From: Yarrowia lipolytica
Lineage: Eukaryota > Ascomycota > Dipodascomycetes > Dipodascales
NCBI RefSeq assembly: GCF_001761485.1
Contig: NC_090772.1
Span: 1,982,501-2,046,500 of the forward strand
Direction of reading: 5' to 3'
Length of the DNA: 64,000 bases
Position numbers and translations under genes: made by a program. Below, in pieces: positions 29,664 to 41,494 of this stretch (positions within the stretch are counted from its first letter, which is position 1; every line of letters begins with the position of its first letter). The notes under the pieces are model-generated. The model was not told the origin of the DNA, did not search any database, and saw only the letters and a program-made list of their open reading frames with translations.

Positions 29664-31520
29664 CTACTCTTTCAGGTATCCCTCCTGGCCTTCGAGAGAG
29701 TCTGAGTGAAGTTCGTCAAACTTTTCAGAGGGCTCCTCGCTATGTTCCTCCTCACTTTCAGATCGGGTCTCAATTCTATAGTCGTCGGGCTCAATATCGT
29801 CTCCCACAACCACGTTATCACTACCGTCTTCCTTGAAATCGATAGAGGGATAGCACAAGGCGGTGAGAAAGATCATGGAAGCGCAGGCAAAGGTGCCGTA
29901 CAGCATGTGTTTCATGGTCTCCTCAAAGGCGTGGTTGATTTCGTTTCGCACCTTGGAGCCCATAGGAAACTTGGTTGCCTTCTTGATCTTCTCAATGATC
30001 ATGTTTCGGTCCTTCTTGGGGATATCGGGTGCGTACTTGTGGATGTATCGTGGGTACAATTCTCGGTAGATGGCGCCGAGAATGGCGTCTCCGATAATCT
30101 GTCCAATTCCGCCCATGGTGAAGTAGACGGCGGTGACCTTGGCGACCTTGTGTTTGTCAAACATGGCCTGGGCCATGGTTCCACAGGGGATGTAGAGAGT
30201 TCCTCGTCCCACTCCTTCGATGATCTGTGAGATGATGAGAATGCCTAGGCCCGAGTGAGCCCGTCGAAATCGGTATGTGAGTCCGGTTCCCACAAAGTAG
30301 AGACAGGTTCCCAGCACCATCATGTGCTTGGGCTTTCCGTTCCACCAGAGGTAGGGGGCGGCAAAGAGAATGCCAAAGGCGTTGTTGGACACCGTCAGGG
30401 CACTGGAGATATTGGTAGCGGCCTTGGGGCTGTATCCTCGGACCACAAGCAGCCAGGTGATGTAGTAGGGCACCGACAGCTTGTTGGACATACTGGAGAA
30501 GAAGAGAATGATGCAGGAGCAGATCATGACTCGGTTTCGGAAGAGTTTCCACGAGATTAGGGGAGAACGGGCTCCGTATAGCTCCCACAGAGGGAAGACG
30601 GCCATGAGGAAACTTCCGAGCGTCAGCATGACGATGAAGCTGGGCTTGGACCATTTCTCCGTTCCTGCTGCCAGAGTGATGGGGAAGAAGAAGAGAATAG
30701 TTCCGGCGCACAGCATCACCAGTCCAACGATATCGAAGGACAGAAGGAACCGCTTGACTCCGCCGGGGGTGTAAAAGTCTCCGCGGGCTCCAAGTCGGAT
30801 CTCCTTGACTCGCATCATTGAAAACAAGACAATGATTCCGAGCGAACAGACAGGGAGAATGATGGCGAACATTCCGTAGCCCCATCTCCAGGTGGCCACC
30901 TTGAGGATAGCACCTACGATGGGCGCCGCGGCGTAGGGGCCCCAGATGTTGGGCGATTGGATGAACGACGAGAAGATGATTCGGGTGTTGATGGTGGAGG
31001 TGTCTGATGCGTACAACTCGGTCATGAGATGGCCTCCAACCGTTCCGATCTCCCAGAAAACGGTGCCTGCAAAGTAGCAGCCAATGTTAGGGGCGGCGGC
31101 GAACAGCACTGAGCCCAGAAGATGTGCGAGAATAACCAGAGTCCAGCCCTCCAGACGTCCGATATGGTCCGAGATTTTGGCAAAGGCGGGCCGGGTGACG
31201 ATGAAGATGGAGGATTGTACCACCGCCTGACTGGACAGTAGAGACAACCCAGAGAAATGGGAGGTGGCCAGGGGCGCCATGGTTGGGTAGACATGTTCAG
31301 CAATAGCTTTACTTGCTGCGTACAGGTAGACGAGAAACCAGCCGACAATAATGATTGGCCGGGTCCATCCTCGTTCTTTGGCGTTGGTGTTGAATCTCTT
31401 TTTGGGGTAGTGTTTGATCTGGGCCTTGGAGAAGAAGATGATTCTGATCCACGGGTGGAAGCAGATGAGGTTCTCGAGTTTCTCGCCCCACTGCTCCTTC
31501 TTCTGAATGACTTTATCCAT
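29664..31520 (-). CDS. MFS transporter, siderophore-iron (Sit1/Arn) type
   Basis: 618 residues with about 12-14 transmembrane segments. A cytosolic N-terminus of about 50 residues precedes TM1 (PIIIVGWFLVYLYAASKAIA). The motif RPAFAKISDHIGRLEGW matches the Arn/Sit loop between TM2 and TM3, and SPNIWGPYAAAPIVGAIL is also typical. The C-terminus is a long acidic, Ser/Glu-rich cytosolic tail. The family imports ferric siderophores by proton symport at the plasma membrane or endosome; related Gex1/Gex2 exchange glutathione, which is the main alternative. No iron-responsive GATA cluster was obvious upstream on simple reading. Confidence 0.85.
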   Translation of the reverse strand: MDKVIQKKEQWGEKLENLICFHPWIRIIFFSKAQIKHYPKKRFNTNAKERGWTRPIIIVGWFLVYLYAASKAIAEHVYPTMAPLATSHFSGLSLLSSQAVVQSSIFIVTRPAFAKISDHIGRLEGWTLVILAHLLGSVLFAAAPNIGCYFAGTVFWEIGTVGGHLMTELYASDTSTINTRIIFSSFIQSPNIWGPYAAAPIVGAILKVATWRWGYGMFAIILPVCSLGIIVLFSMMRVKEIRLGARGDFYTPGGVKRFLLSFDIVGLVMLCAGTILFFFPITLAAGTEKWSKPSFIVMLTLGSFLMAVFPLWELYGARSPLISWKLFRNRVMICSCIILFFSSMSNKLSVPYYITWLLVVRGYSPKAATNISSALTVSNNAFGILFAAPYLWWNGKPKHMMVLGTCLYFVGTGLTYRFRRAHSGLGILIISQIIEGVGRGTLYIPCGTMAQAMFDKHKVAKVTAVYFTMGGIGQIIGDAILGAIYRELYPRYIHKYAPDIPKKDRNMIIEKIKKATKFPMGSKVRNEINHAFEETMKHMLYGTFACASMIFLTALCYPSIDFKEDGSDNVVVGDDIEPDDYRIETRSESEEEHSEEPSEKFDELHSDSLEGQEGYLKE

Positions 31521-34045
31521 GCTTTGTGTCCATCAGAGGAGCCTGGCGTCCCCTTTTGTTTTATACAGGCCGTCCACAAGGTTTCCCCAACTTTGGCAGA
31601 TGCGATAATCGGAGCGAGCTCTAAACGGTGCCAGTCACGGTGCCAGTCACGGCAGATAGAGCGGCCGTATGGGTCCAAAATAGTACGTGGATGTGCATTA
31701 AGACGGACTAAGGCACGGTTGACAGGAGACTAGCGGGATCAGATACCGCTCTATCGACTGGCGACCCGGACAATCACATCCATCACATCAGATAATCAGT
31801 GCCACCAGCAACTGGGCTAGCGGGAGTCACAACGTACAATAAGTTGAAGATGATGCGGCATAACTCCAATTGTGAAACGCAAAAGGTTCTTCATGGCTTG
31901 GCGAGCGTTTAAACGCCGACGTCTCCAACAGTAATGGCTATTGCTCGCGTGTCGTTGGCCGGCTTGTTGCGGTTTTTTTTTTTTAAATTTTTTACGTCAG
32001 TTTCAAACCCGAGACCCCAGGACTCACCATCTCATCAAAACCATCACAGCAAGAATTTGCGCGGACCCAAACCCTGCTCAAACCTATAACAGCACGTCTA
32101 CGAAAACGTGGCCGTAGGTTTCACCAGATTCGGGCACCTCGGATACGCAAACCTAGAGTGGAGATGGCGGTGGGTGGTTTGGATCATGGTGCACTGTAGT
32201 CTGGGTCACCTGGGCCAAAACACGGAGGAAATCAGCGCAAATGGACGGAAAAAAGAAGATGCCCAAACTAGCTATCTCATCAATCTTCATCTTGCCCAGG
32301 TTTATGAAACAGGCCCACTCCATTAGCTTCTTCTAATGAAACCCTACTGAAGTTAAGCTGCAGCCAGATGCAGACTGAAAAAGCTTGGCCTGCACTGCCG
32401 TCTTGGCGTCGATGAGGTCGAACGGCCACTCAACGGTTTCTGGGAGAGTTCGGGAAGTTGGTCCAAAACATCATCGACGAACGCTCAAGACATTCGCCTT
32501 CAAAACCCCACCTCCATAGCCCAGCTCGTGTCGACTTCAGCAACCCTATATCTTCTAGTCTGAAAATTAGTCAACGTCCAAAGTTTTTACGTAAGAAGTA
32601 AGCACTTTGGTATGCAGACCTGCAAGGTCCATTTATTATTTCTCAGACCGCACGATTGGAACTTCCGTGGTCCGATGGATTTGATTGTGAAACATCTCTT
32701 CTCGAGTGCAGCCTGTGAGTCCAAGAAGAGATGTTGGCCCTTCAACTTGCACAAATGCTCACACCAGCGCCCGCAAACTACCGTCAGGTACTGGTACTAG
32801 AAGACATGTAAAGATCCACCACAACAATGAGACAATAATCAACATAATGAACTTATCAGAGTGCTACGTAAAATGAGGAAAGGTTTCCGGATACGCTTTG
32901 CCGTCCACCAGGACACATGGCAGCAGTCCGAACAGAGGTAGACTCCAATATACAGCTTGCATGCCACAATGGCGCTTCAAACTTACATGGCCGGTAGCTA
33001 TGGGTCCAGTCTCGATCAATACTACGCTGCTGAGGCTGCTACCAGTTCCTGGAGGTACTTGTGTTCTAGCTTCACTTGATCCGAGCTTCCGGGAAGGTTA
33101 CGATTTCGAGACCTTGAAAAATTCTCAGACGTTGAGGGGACGTTGAGACGCGGTCAATGGGTCTCGGTGAATTTGTTTTTTCCTCTTGTCAAAAGTGTAT
33201 TCTTCGGACTGCGGTAGCCGCCAAGGTGGCAGGTGGCGCATTTCGATCGTAGATTGCCAATAGTGCAAGATGTCAAATGTGACGCTGGATGCAAAACACC
33301 ATTAGACGGAATTATCTGTCGAAATATGGTACAAGTAGTTGTTCTTTCGCTATAAACTACATTCCAGAACTTGTCTAGACTCAGTCCGAGGATGACATGA
33401 CAGGAAACGAGCCCGTCAGAATCGTCATTTCCAACTCCGAGAAACAGAGAACATAGCAGTCTGCCTCGAGAAAGAGAAAGACAGATGCAAGTCAACGGAG
33501 ATGCTGTAATTAACTCCCTTAGCAACCATCAACGGACACCCTAGCGATATAAAGAGCTCAGATTTAGTCTCCTCCACGATTTTTCAGTTCCACTAGACCC
33601 AAGAAAGAAAAGTCTGAAAAGAGAGAGAACAGTCATTGTCTGATTATCTAGATGACCAATGGCTACAAGTACAATTACTTGTTTATTGATTTGTAATTGT
33701 CGCAAACAGGACCAGTGGCTTGCTCAGAAATCTCAACAGGCTTCCGGAACGCCATGGGCTTCGTCCTTGTTGTCCGTCTTACTCGAAATGTACAGGATTA
33801 TCTGGCCAGTTGGCTGTATCTACTTGTTGACCTACTTGTACTTGTACACTAGTGCCACTTCATTTGTTATCATACGGATAGATACCCGCACGTTTTATTA
33901 TTTAATATCTAGTATCAAAGAATGCGATTGTGTGTCAGAAAAGGTCTGGATCTTCTGACTGTTTCTGTTTCTGTTTCTGTTGATGGCGCTGGCGGTTCTT
34001 CTGCAGCCAGGGCCTGATCAGGGAGGGTGAGAGATGTTGCTCGGA
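31521..34045. other. 2.5-kb gene-poor region
   Basis: Promoter of the MFS gene (a duplicated GGTGCCAGTCAC near 31628-31650, T-rich tract near 31972-31990), then sequence without codon bias. ORFs of up to 123 codons at 33154-33525 have no family resemblance. TTTCTGTTTCTG repeats near 33960-33980. No RNA gene recognised. Confidence 0.5.
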
Positions 34046-34856
34046 TTAGTAGTCGAGCTCCACCTTCTCCCTCTTTGTCCTTCCTTCTCTATCTTCTCCT
34101 CTCCTCTTTCTCACCAGGCTCTCTGCCAGCTTTCCACTCTCAGCATAACATGTGGCATGGAAGATCTTATCTCCAACCTGAACCGCGTCTGTCCACACCC
34201 AGTCCTCAGCTTCATCACTGAGTTCCGTGTTGAAGCCTCCTGTGCAAATGGGACAAACCTGCTTCTTCTTAGAAGCACTGCTGGGAGCCAGAACCCATTG
34301 TTTCTTGACACTTTCCATGTCCACCTTTTGCACCTTTTCTTCTTTTTCCTCCTTTTGCTCTCCTGCCACCCACAAATGCTCGGCCAGGTACCACCGTCTG
34401 TTCTGAGCTCGTCCCTCGTCCTGGCGCATCTTCTTATTGATTCGGAAATGCCAGTCCATGTGCTGCATACGGGCATGGTCCTGATTATCTCGGAACCGCC
34501 GCCCACAAATGTTGCACACCTTGGGCATCTTGCCGTAAAGGTTGAATACCAGATTGGGGCGAGGCTTCAGCAGAGAAGACGTAGAAAGTTCCACGTCGTT
34601 AGACTCCAAGGAAGACAGCAAAGAAGAGGCACCAGAGGCCAACAGAGAGTTAATGTCCGGTGCAGGAACAGTACCAAGGTTAGGAAACATGGGAAAAGGC
34701 ATACCAGGCATAGGCATGGGTGGAACAGGCATACCAGGCATAGCCGGCATTCCAGGCATTCCAGGCATACCAGGCATTCCAGGCATTCCACCAGGTATAC
34801 CTCCTGCTAACAAGCCAGCGGCTTGTAGGGAAGCTAGCAAGTTGCTTGGTGTCGTC

Positions 34857-34893
<37 letters not shown>

Positions 34894-36107
34894 TTAGTCG
34901 CTCGTTTTCTTCGTATTCAGCAAGCTTCTTCTCCTCATGGGCTAGAGAAGAGGCCAATTGAGCCTCAATATTGGACAGGTACGACACAGGAATGGCCTGG
35001 GACTGAAGAACGGCCTGTAGCTGTTTGAGGACAGGAATCCGTTCCTTGGCATCGACGTCGCCTGGAATATGTTGTAGACGGTCAGAAGTCATGTCGATCA
35101 CGTGGCTGCACTTCTCCAGCAGCTGGGGTTGTGTCAGGCCCGCATTGGGCACTCCGAAACCTCCTTGGCCGAGAACTGGAGTGCCTAGAGGTGGAGTAGC
35201 GGGGTTGGGGGTGCCCAGGTTGGGGGTTGCGGGGTTTGGCGTGGCCCGTGATGTGACTTCGTTGATTCGTTCCAGAAAAGAGGCAATCTTTCGCATGGGT
35301 TCTGCTGGGAACAGCATGCCGCCTGTGGCCGACGTTTTCCAGGTGCCGTACAGCTCGATCAGTTTTCGTCGGATCGATTCGGGAACTTGGGTGTATGTGT
35401 CGGCAAAAGTGCGGTACAAGTTGATACCGAAGCAGGTTGTGTATGGTGCTCCTACGTTCTTGCAGATGGAGTCGAGCAGGTACATTGCTGGCAGCTTGTA
35501 CTCTGGAGCGCACTGGGTTAGTATGTAGAGATAGATATAGGCGGCGGTGGCATATGGAAAAGATTATTGATGTGTCGTCATTCGCAGTATGATCTCTCGT
35601 CAGTCACTAATCACATCGTTGTCTCGAAGACATAACGACAGCCTGGAGATACAAACTCCATCACACGAGTTGGACCAAGCCAATCGATGGATCAGAGGTT
35701 GTATACATGTGCCACGTTGCAAAATCAATCGTCAACCTGTCCCAAGCTTCATGTTAACGCCACCCATAACCACAGTCGCAGCACATGATCACCAACATGA
35801 CACCATACGCCTTATTAAACACCGTCACTGGGATAGAGCAAGAGTCGGCGTACCGTGTGGCCGGCACCGGTGTTTTCAGGTCGCTCTGTGTCCTTTGATC
35901 TCGTCCTTGTCGTCGGCATCTCCTCATTGTGGTTCCTCCGCTACTCACCTTACTTATTCGCTCCTCAATGGCTCGGGTAATGGCCTTGGCAGCGTGTCTG
36001 TTTTCCTCGGCAATCACCGTGAGGTTGGTGATGATGGGCTTCTGGACCCCCGTCAGCTCCTCCAGAGCGTACAGGTAGTCCTCTCGAATCTCATCCAGCT
36101 CGGACAT
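34046..36107 (-). CDS. PCF11: pre-mRNA cleavage factor Pcf11 (two exons)
   Basis: Join of 35949-36107 and 34046-35512 (minus), 541 residues. Exon 1 starts MSELDEIREDYLYALEEL. The splice joins RAIEERISK to CAPEYKLPAMYLLDSICKNVG, rebuilding the Pol II CTD-interacting domain. Then come a Pro/Gly/Thr-rich linker, a run of about 12 Gln, and Pro-Gly-Met repeats. The two zinc fingers characteristic of Pcf11 follow: CNICGRRF with HARMQHMDWHF, and CPICTGGF with HATC. Pcf11 couples CTD Ser2 phosphorylation to cleavage/polyadenylation and termination in the nucleus. The ATG at 36107 is the only family-consistent start. S. cerevisiae Pcf11 has 626 residues. Confidence 0.94.
35513..35948 (-). other. intron of PCF11
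   Basis: 436 bases, donor GTGAGT, branch TACTAAC and acceptor CCAG directly following. Phase 0, between codons 53 and 54. Confidence 0.95.
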
Positions 36108-37365
36108 TACATATATAGTGTCGCTGACGTTGATACTACGAGGAGGAAAGAGTCTTGCAGATGGATGCACGGCCTGAAAAAACTTTAATATTTAGTCATG
36201 TGACCAGCAAAGTTGCAAGAGTGCTGACTTATCAACCACGGTGCGAATTGAACGGCGAATTGCAGGAACAAAAGAAAAAAGCCATCCATCAAACTTGCGC
36301 TCCCATTTCCACTTCTCCCCTAACCCTTTATATATCTACAATGTACTGTACGTGCTGTTTGTACTTGTCCTCCAACTTTTAGTGTATGGCTCTTGTCTGG
36401 TGGCATTTTTTTTTAATTTTTTTTAATTTTTTTTAATTTTTTAATTTTATTTTTTCAAGTTTTGCTCTCTCTCCAGTTCGATTCCTGCTCTTTTTATTTT
36501 TATTTTTATTTTATTTTTATTTTTTATTTTATTTATTTTTAATTTTTACCAACTACAAGTGTTATCGTACGTTCGATTCTGACGTAGACCATTAAAGTTC
36601 GTGGAGATTAGCTCTCCGGAAATGAGCCGAGGTAGCACGAGGCGGAATTATGGATGGGATATGCGATGGCCGCGAGCCCGTAATGTCCACAATCAATTGT
36701 CGCTCACAAAAAGACCCGCTTTATCACCGCATTTCTCCGAAATTGGCCCTTGTTGGCGCGGAAAACCCCGACCGTTGGCTTCTCCACCTTTCTCACGTTG
36801 AGCAACTATTGTAGTTGAAACTTTAACCAACGTTATCAGATTTTAGTTGCCGAAACTGGCCAACCAGGAGGCGGCAAAAGCCACCACAACAGCCCTTGCA
36901 GCGCCCATGGCACACGCGCCTCTGCTATCTTTGCGCGGTTGGGCGCTATCCGGATAATTAGGCGGGGGTCCGCGTTTTGGCCGAGCGTCGGAAACTTTCG
37001 GATCTCGCACGGTAATTGTCGGGTGATAGACAGGGCCAGTATGACCAGCATCGCAGTTGGTGAGCAGCACAACAGGTCCGTCGAGCGCCGTCACGGAGGC
37101 GTTTGTGGCCTATCCCGAGCAATCCGGGGACGGTGGGCCACGTGACTCCCTCCCCTCCCCCTGCGCACACAAGACACACCCTGGTTTGAGCGCTGATACT
37201 TTGGCTGTTGGTTCCCAATCGCTGCCCCTCTGGAGAAACTTCGGAGCTGCATCCTGACTCACTTTGGAATTTTTGTCTTGGTGAAAAACCCAAACTGTAT
37301 ATCAGTGTCTGCTTTCCCTCCACACCTTTTGCACTTCTCCAGTCTCCATCGCTACCGTCCAACAA
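36108..37365. promoter_or_regulatory. divergent upstream region of PCF11 and GGC1
   Basis: 1.26 kb between divergent starts. Contains CCCCTAACCC (a Tbf1-like TTAGGG motif on minus) near 36316-36325 and a long T-rich tract at 36407-36549. A CACGTGAC lies near 37139-37146. CT-rich sequence precedes the GGC1 start. No gene seen. Confidence 0.5.
36407..36549. repeat. T-rich tract with TTTTTTTTAA and TTTTTA units
   Basis: About four units of the 10-bp T8AA type are followed by variable TTTTTA/TTTTA units. Strongly strand-asymmetric. Confidence 0.85.
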
Positions 37366-38958
37366 ATGGCTCCTATTTCGTCCGATAAGAAGCAGTCTGG
37401 TGCTGCCCGAGTTCTCGGTTCTGGTGAGTATTGAATGTGGGTGTGGGCGCCTGGACCCCTGAAAACGACGGGCTCTCAGCCGGTCGCTTGGGATGCGCGC
37501 CGGTGTCGGCCTTTTTTCGGTCACCATGGCACCACCGCAGACCCATGTGGCATGTGAATATGACCACAAAAAGGTCGCGAGGAGGGATTGAAAAATAACA
37601 GAACCAGGGCGCCAAACACACCCCGTCTTTTTATCAGCGGCCGGCGATGATATGTTTCTGTTCCTTGCTTCTGGAAACACGCCCTTGTGTCTCTTCAGCC
37701 GTGTGCGCTCTTGTGTTGGGTGATATATGGGAAAAGGTGGTGGCGCTTGTGGGGTTCCCGTGGTTGATTTCAAGACACTTTGACGAGGTTGCACTCTGCC
37801 CAGCGACCGCACCTCTCAGTGACCCTGATTACGTTGATCGTATTGTCGTACGGCTGGGTTCAGGGAACCAATCAACTAGAGCGTTAATAAGCAAGTTTGA
37901 TAGGAAGTAGACTGGCCCGGAAGAGTGTGAATTCACCCGTGGAGCTCCTACCGGATCATTCAGGGGTCCAGATCAACTGATTGACCGGTTTCAAACACCA
38001 TTCTTCCATCGCTACACTCTTCACCCCATACGTTCTCATAACCCCTCCAGCCACACATTTGCTCCTTGTGGCATCATCCTCCCATGCCGTGACATTGTCT
38101 AACCCAGCCTCCGCCGGTATTGCCGAGCTCGCCGTCTTCCACCCCGTCGACACCATCGCCAAGCGACTCATGTCCAACCATGGTAAGATCACTTCTGCGT
38201 CTCACCTGAACCAGGTCATTTTCCGAGACTACGCCGACGCCTCCATCGGCAAGCGATTCAGATCCCTGTTCCCCGGTCTGGGATACGCCGCCTGCTACAA
38301 GGTTCTGCAGCGAGTTTACAAGTACGGTGGCCAGCCCTTCGTCAACGAGTACCTGTCCAAGGCCTGGGGCTCCACCTACGAGCAGGCCTTCGGCAAGAAG
38401 ACCGGAAAGGCTCTTCTGTCTGCCACCGCCGGTTCCTTGATCGGTATCGGAGAGATTGTTCTCCTGCCCCTCGATGTCCTCAAGATCAAGCGACAGACTA
38501 ACCCCGAGGCTTTCAAGGGCCGAGGCTTCTTCAAGATCATCCAGGAGGAGGGTATGGGTCTGTACCGAGGCTGGGGCTGGACCGCTGCCCGAAACGCCCC
38601 CGGATCCTTTGCTCTGTTTGGAGGTAACGCCTTTGCCAAGGAGTACATTCTGCGACTCCAGGACTACTCCCAGGCCACCTGGGGCCAGAACATTATTGCC
38701 TCTTTCTTCGGTGCCTCTGCCTCTCTGATTGTCTCTGCTCCTCTCGATGTCATCAAGACCCGAATCCAGAACCGAAACTTCGACAACCCCCAGTCCGGTC
38801 TGCAGATCATCAAGAACATGGTTGCCACCGAGGGTCCCGGCGCCTTCTTCAAGGGTCTTGTGCCCAAGCTTCTGACTGCTGGCCCCAAGCTCGTCTTCTC
38901 TTTCGCTCTGGCCCAGTCTCTGATCCCCGCCTTTGACAAGATGCTCTCCCAGAAATAA
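37366..38958 (+). CDS. GGC1: mitochondrial GTP/GDP carrier Ggc1 (two exons)
   Basis: Join of 37366-37423 and 38108-38958, 302 residues. The splice gives ARVLGSASAGIAELAVFHPV, near-identical to S. cerevisiae Ggc1/Yhm1. Three mitochondrial-carrier signatures are visible: HPVDTIAKR, LPLDVLKIKR and APLDVIKTRIQ. The highly conserved GWGWTAARNAPGSFALFGGN segment is intact. The protein sits in the inner mitochondrial membrane and exchanges GTP for GDP, with effects on iron homeostasis. Exon 2 has the strongest codon bias in the window, so it is highly expressed. The long first intron (684 bases) just after codon 19 is typical of highly expressed genes in this yeast. No anomalies. Confidence 0.96.
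37424..38107 (+). other. intron of GGC1
   Basis: 684 bases from GTGAGT to CTAACCCAG, phase 1. The internal region has no repeat and no convincing ORF of its own. Confidence 0.95.
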
Positions 38959-39914
38959 GTATAGGTGAGGAGCCTTTGTATATAATATATGGAATGATGT
39001 AACGACACAGCAATCGGTGTAGTTTCGTTGAATGGCCAAGCCCATGGCTCCACCACTGCATGCTGGATATACGCACTAGTGGCGATGGTAGTGGTGTTTT
39101 TTAGCGTCTTAGCGTGTCAGAATAGCGTGAACAGTAGCGTTGTCGGAGACAAACTGCCTGGAGTGTATGCCATTCCAATGAATGATGATGATATCAGGGC
39201 TTGTAGTTGCAGTAGTAGTTACTGTACATACTGAGATGTACGCAACACGGTCTCACAGTTTCAGTTCTTCTGGCACGCCTTCCATGGGTATCAGAAGAGT
39301 TCCAGTCCAGTAGGAATACGGTAAATGGCAGGATCAGTGACCGATCATCGAGCCCGACCACGGCCCAATTGTACCCCCGGTAACGAAAATGGGGATTGAC
39401 TGAAGGGACATGAGAAGTGGGAGAGCTCAGCTGAAGAAAATGCCACCCATAGCATGAGTACTCAGTGACAGTCTCAGACACAGCCATAGACTCCTGCTAG
39501 CCCTCGTGCCGTAGGGCATTCATAGACTGTCTCGTAGACCGCCATCATTCGTAGATCGCCATCATTTGTCATGCCACTTGCGTTAGTGTCATCTTGAGTC
39601 AGGGGTGAGGGCTGGGAGCGGCTCGAAATGGGTAGAGAGGGCCGCACGAGCCGTTTGTGGTGCAATTTATGCCGATTCAGTGTTGAAAAACGCTGCAAAA
39701 ACGCACCTATCTGCTTCCCTCGGAATCTCCACACCCCGCAAAAGATTGCATAATCGCTTCTTAAAGTTGCCGATAGTGGGTTAGGGTTGTCTCCAATAAG
39801 GTTCTCCGCAGGCTCCAACCGAGGTTAGGGGACCACCCCGCCACTGGTGCCATCACACTGTGATTTTTTTACCACCCTTCTTTTTTTCCCCTAAAAAAAA
39901 ACCATCGCCACATC
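38959..39914. other. intergenic region upstream of YJU3
   Basis: GGC1 3' flank, copies of a GATCGCCATCATT-like motif near 39538-39570 and the TTAGGG motifs at 39781-39830. Pyrimidine-rich leader and a nine- or ten-base A run just before the YJU3 start. No gene seen. Confidence 0.5.
39781..39830. promoter_or_regulatory. pair of TTAGGG motifs upstream of YJU3
   Basis: TTAGGG at 39781-39786 (within GGGTTAGGGTT) and 39825-39830. Fungal Tbf1-type factors bind this core in promoters and at telomeres. It lies 85-135 bases before the start codon, a sensible place for activator sites. Inference from the motif only. Confidence 0.4.
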
Positions 39915-40847
39915 ATGTCGACTGAAGCTACCGAAACCCATCCCTTCCCCGTTAAGCACGGAAAGGTGTCGTACTACACGGCCAAGGACGGGCAAAAACT
40001 GCGAGTGGGCGAGTGGGGCACCGAGCTGGCCCAGCCCAAGGGCAAGCTGGTTTTCAACCACGGATTCACCGAACATATTGGAGTGTTCGACGAGCTGTTC
40101 AAGCGAATGGTGGACAACGGCTACTACGTGCTTGCGCTGGATCAGCGAGGAGCCGGAGAACAGTGCCAGGGCAAGAAGTACGGCATCACCAACGAGACGT
40201 TTGTGTACGAGGATCTCAACGGGGTGATCAAGGAGTATCTGGTGAAGAACAACAGCATTGAACAGAGCAAAAAAGAGAAGCTGTTCATCTGGGGCCACTC
40301 AATGGGCGGCGGCATTGCTCTCAACTACGGAGTCAAGGGTCTTTACCGAGACCATTTCACCGGCTTCATTGGTTGCGCTCCTCTGGTCCAGCTTCACCCG
40401 GCCTCTGTGCCCAACTTCATTTTGCGAGGCGCCATGGAGGTGCTTGCCCGAGCCTGGCCCACTCTTCATTTCCCCGCCGACCTCAAAATGGACTACATTG
40501 TGTCCAACCCCGACTCCCAGAAGAAGCTGGAGGCCGACGAGTGGATCCGACCCATGTGCACCGTCAAGCAGATGTACGACATGTTCCAGCGAGGCAACGC
40601 CCTGGTTGACCCCGATTACGTGGCCAACTACCAGCGCGACGCCGCCGTGCTCATCTACCACTCGGAACACGACAAGATCAACTGGTACGAGGCCAGCAAA
40701 AAGTTCATTGACGCGGTTCCCGTCAAGGACAAGCAGCTGTTTGATGCCAAGGGATGCGAGCACTCCATTCATCTGGAGCAGGCTGAGAAGGAGAAGCCTG
40801 CCTTTGACACGTTGATCAACTTCTTGGACGAGCACACCAAGCAATAG
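39915..40847 (+). CDS. YJU3: monoacylglycerol lipase (Yju3/MGL)
   Basis: 310 residues, alpha/beta hydrolase. Hydrolyses monoglycerides to glycerol and fatty acid; in yeasts it acts on lipid droplets and membranes. The oxyanion-side motif is FNHGFTEH. The nucleophile elbow is GHSMGGG with Ser129, the acid is Asp253 (HSEHDK) and the base His283 (EHSIHL), so the triad is complete. Cap region around residues 165-200. No signal peptide. Strong codon bias suggests high expression, in keeping with an oil-using yeast. The start ATG has a good A/C-rich context (CACATC before ATG). Confidence 0.94.
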   Translation: MSTEATETHPFPVKHGKVSYYTAKDGQKLRVGEWGTELAQPKGKLVFNHGFTEHIGVFDELFKRMVDNGYYVLALDQRGAGEQCQGKKYGITNETFVYEDLNGVIKEYLVKNNSIEQSKKEKLFIWGHSMGGGIALNYGVKGLYRDHFTGFIGCAPLVQLHPASVPNFILRGAMEVLARAWPTLHFPADLKMDYIVSNPDSQKKLEADEWIRPMCTVKQMYDMFQRGNALVDPDYVANYQRDAAVLIYHSEHDKINWYEASKKFIDAVPVKDKQLFDAKGCEHSIHLEQAEKEKPAFDTLINFLDEHTKQ

Positions 40848-41494
40848 GTGAATGATGAGACCATGAGAGTGGCAGAGTGGCAGTACCACTGAGAATGGCG
40901 TGTTACGAGTCAATAAGATAGCAGAGAGCCCATTGAGCTCCATCAATAGTAATTTATGAGTTATTGTATGTGCACTGTATTGGTCAGATCGCTACAGTTC
41001 CAGAACTACAAGTAGACTGCTATGATATACAGACCCGAAACATTGTCGAAAAGCGGCTCCAGAGAAGCAGCTATGATTGAAATGATACTGGCCTTGACAA
41101 CGGCTGATCATTTGTCTTTCTCTGGCTGTTTAGTTCCAGGCTATCTTTGTTTCTTTTATCTAGCGAGCGGTGGAATCAACAGAAGACAACCCGTGCTTAG
41201 ATGTGTTATCAAGTGCAATACAAGTAGCCCCCATGGAACAGGCATGGCTGTATTGTCCACATTGATATTTCCCGGGAAACAGGGATTACTTGTAGTATCT
41301 GGTCTGTTCCCCAAGTCTAGACTCGGCAAACTCCATTTCCTTCTCAGATTCGTGTTAGTCAGCAGGAGCCGTACTCTTGTGGTTCCGTATGAATGATCCA
41401 ACGCCCACCACTATCTATCCGCGCACAATACTTGTACGACAATGGCCGTGAAGTGTGTCTCGTAGGTGGGCTGAATTGTAGGAGCTGAAAATCT
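40848..41494. other. intergenic region between convergent genes
   Basis: Separates the stop codons of YJU3 and the F-box-like gene. No gene or clear repeat seen. Confidence 0.55.

Noticed and set aside
36476-36495. GTTCGATTCC followed by a T run, like a tRNA 3' end
   Set aside because: No T-stem pairing and no upstream A box; the T run belongs to the long T-rich tract.
38074-39045. 323-codon frame antisense to GGC1
   Set aside because: Shadow of a carrier gene with strong bias; overlaps its whole coding exon.
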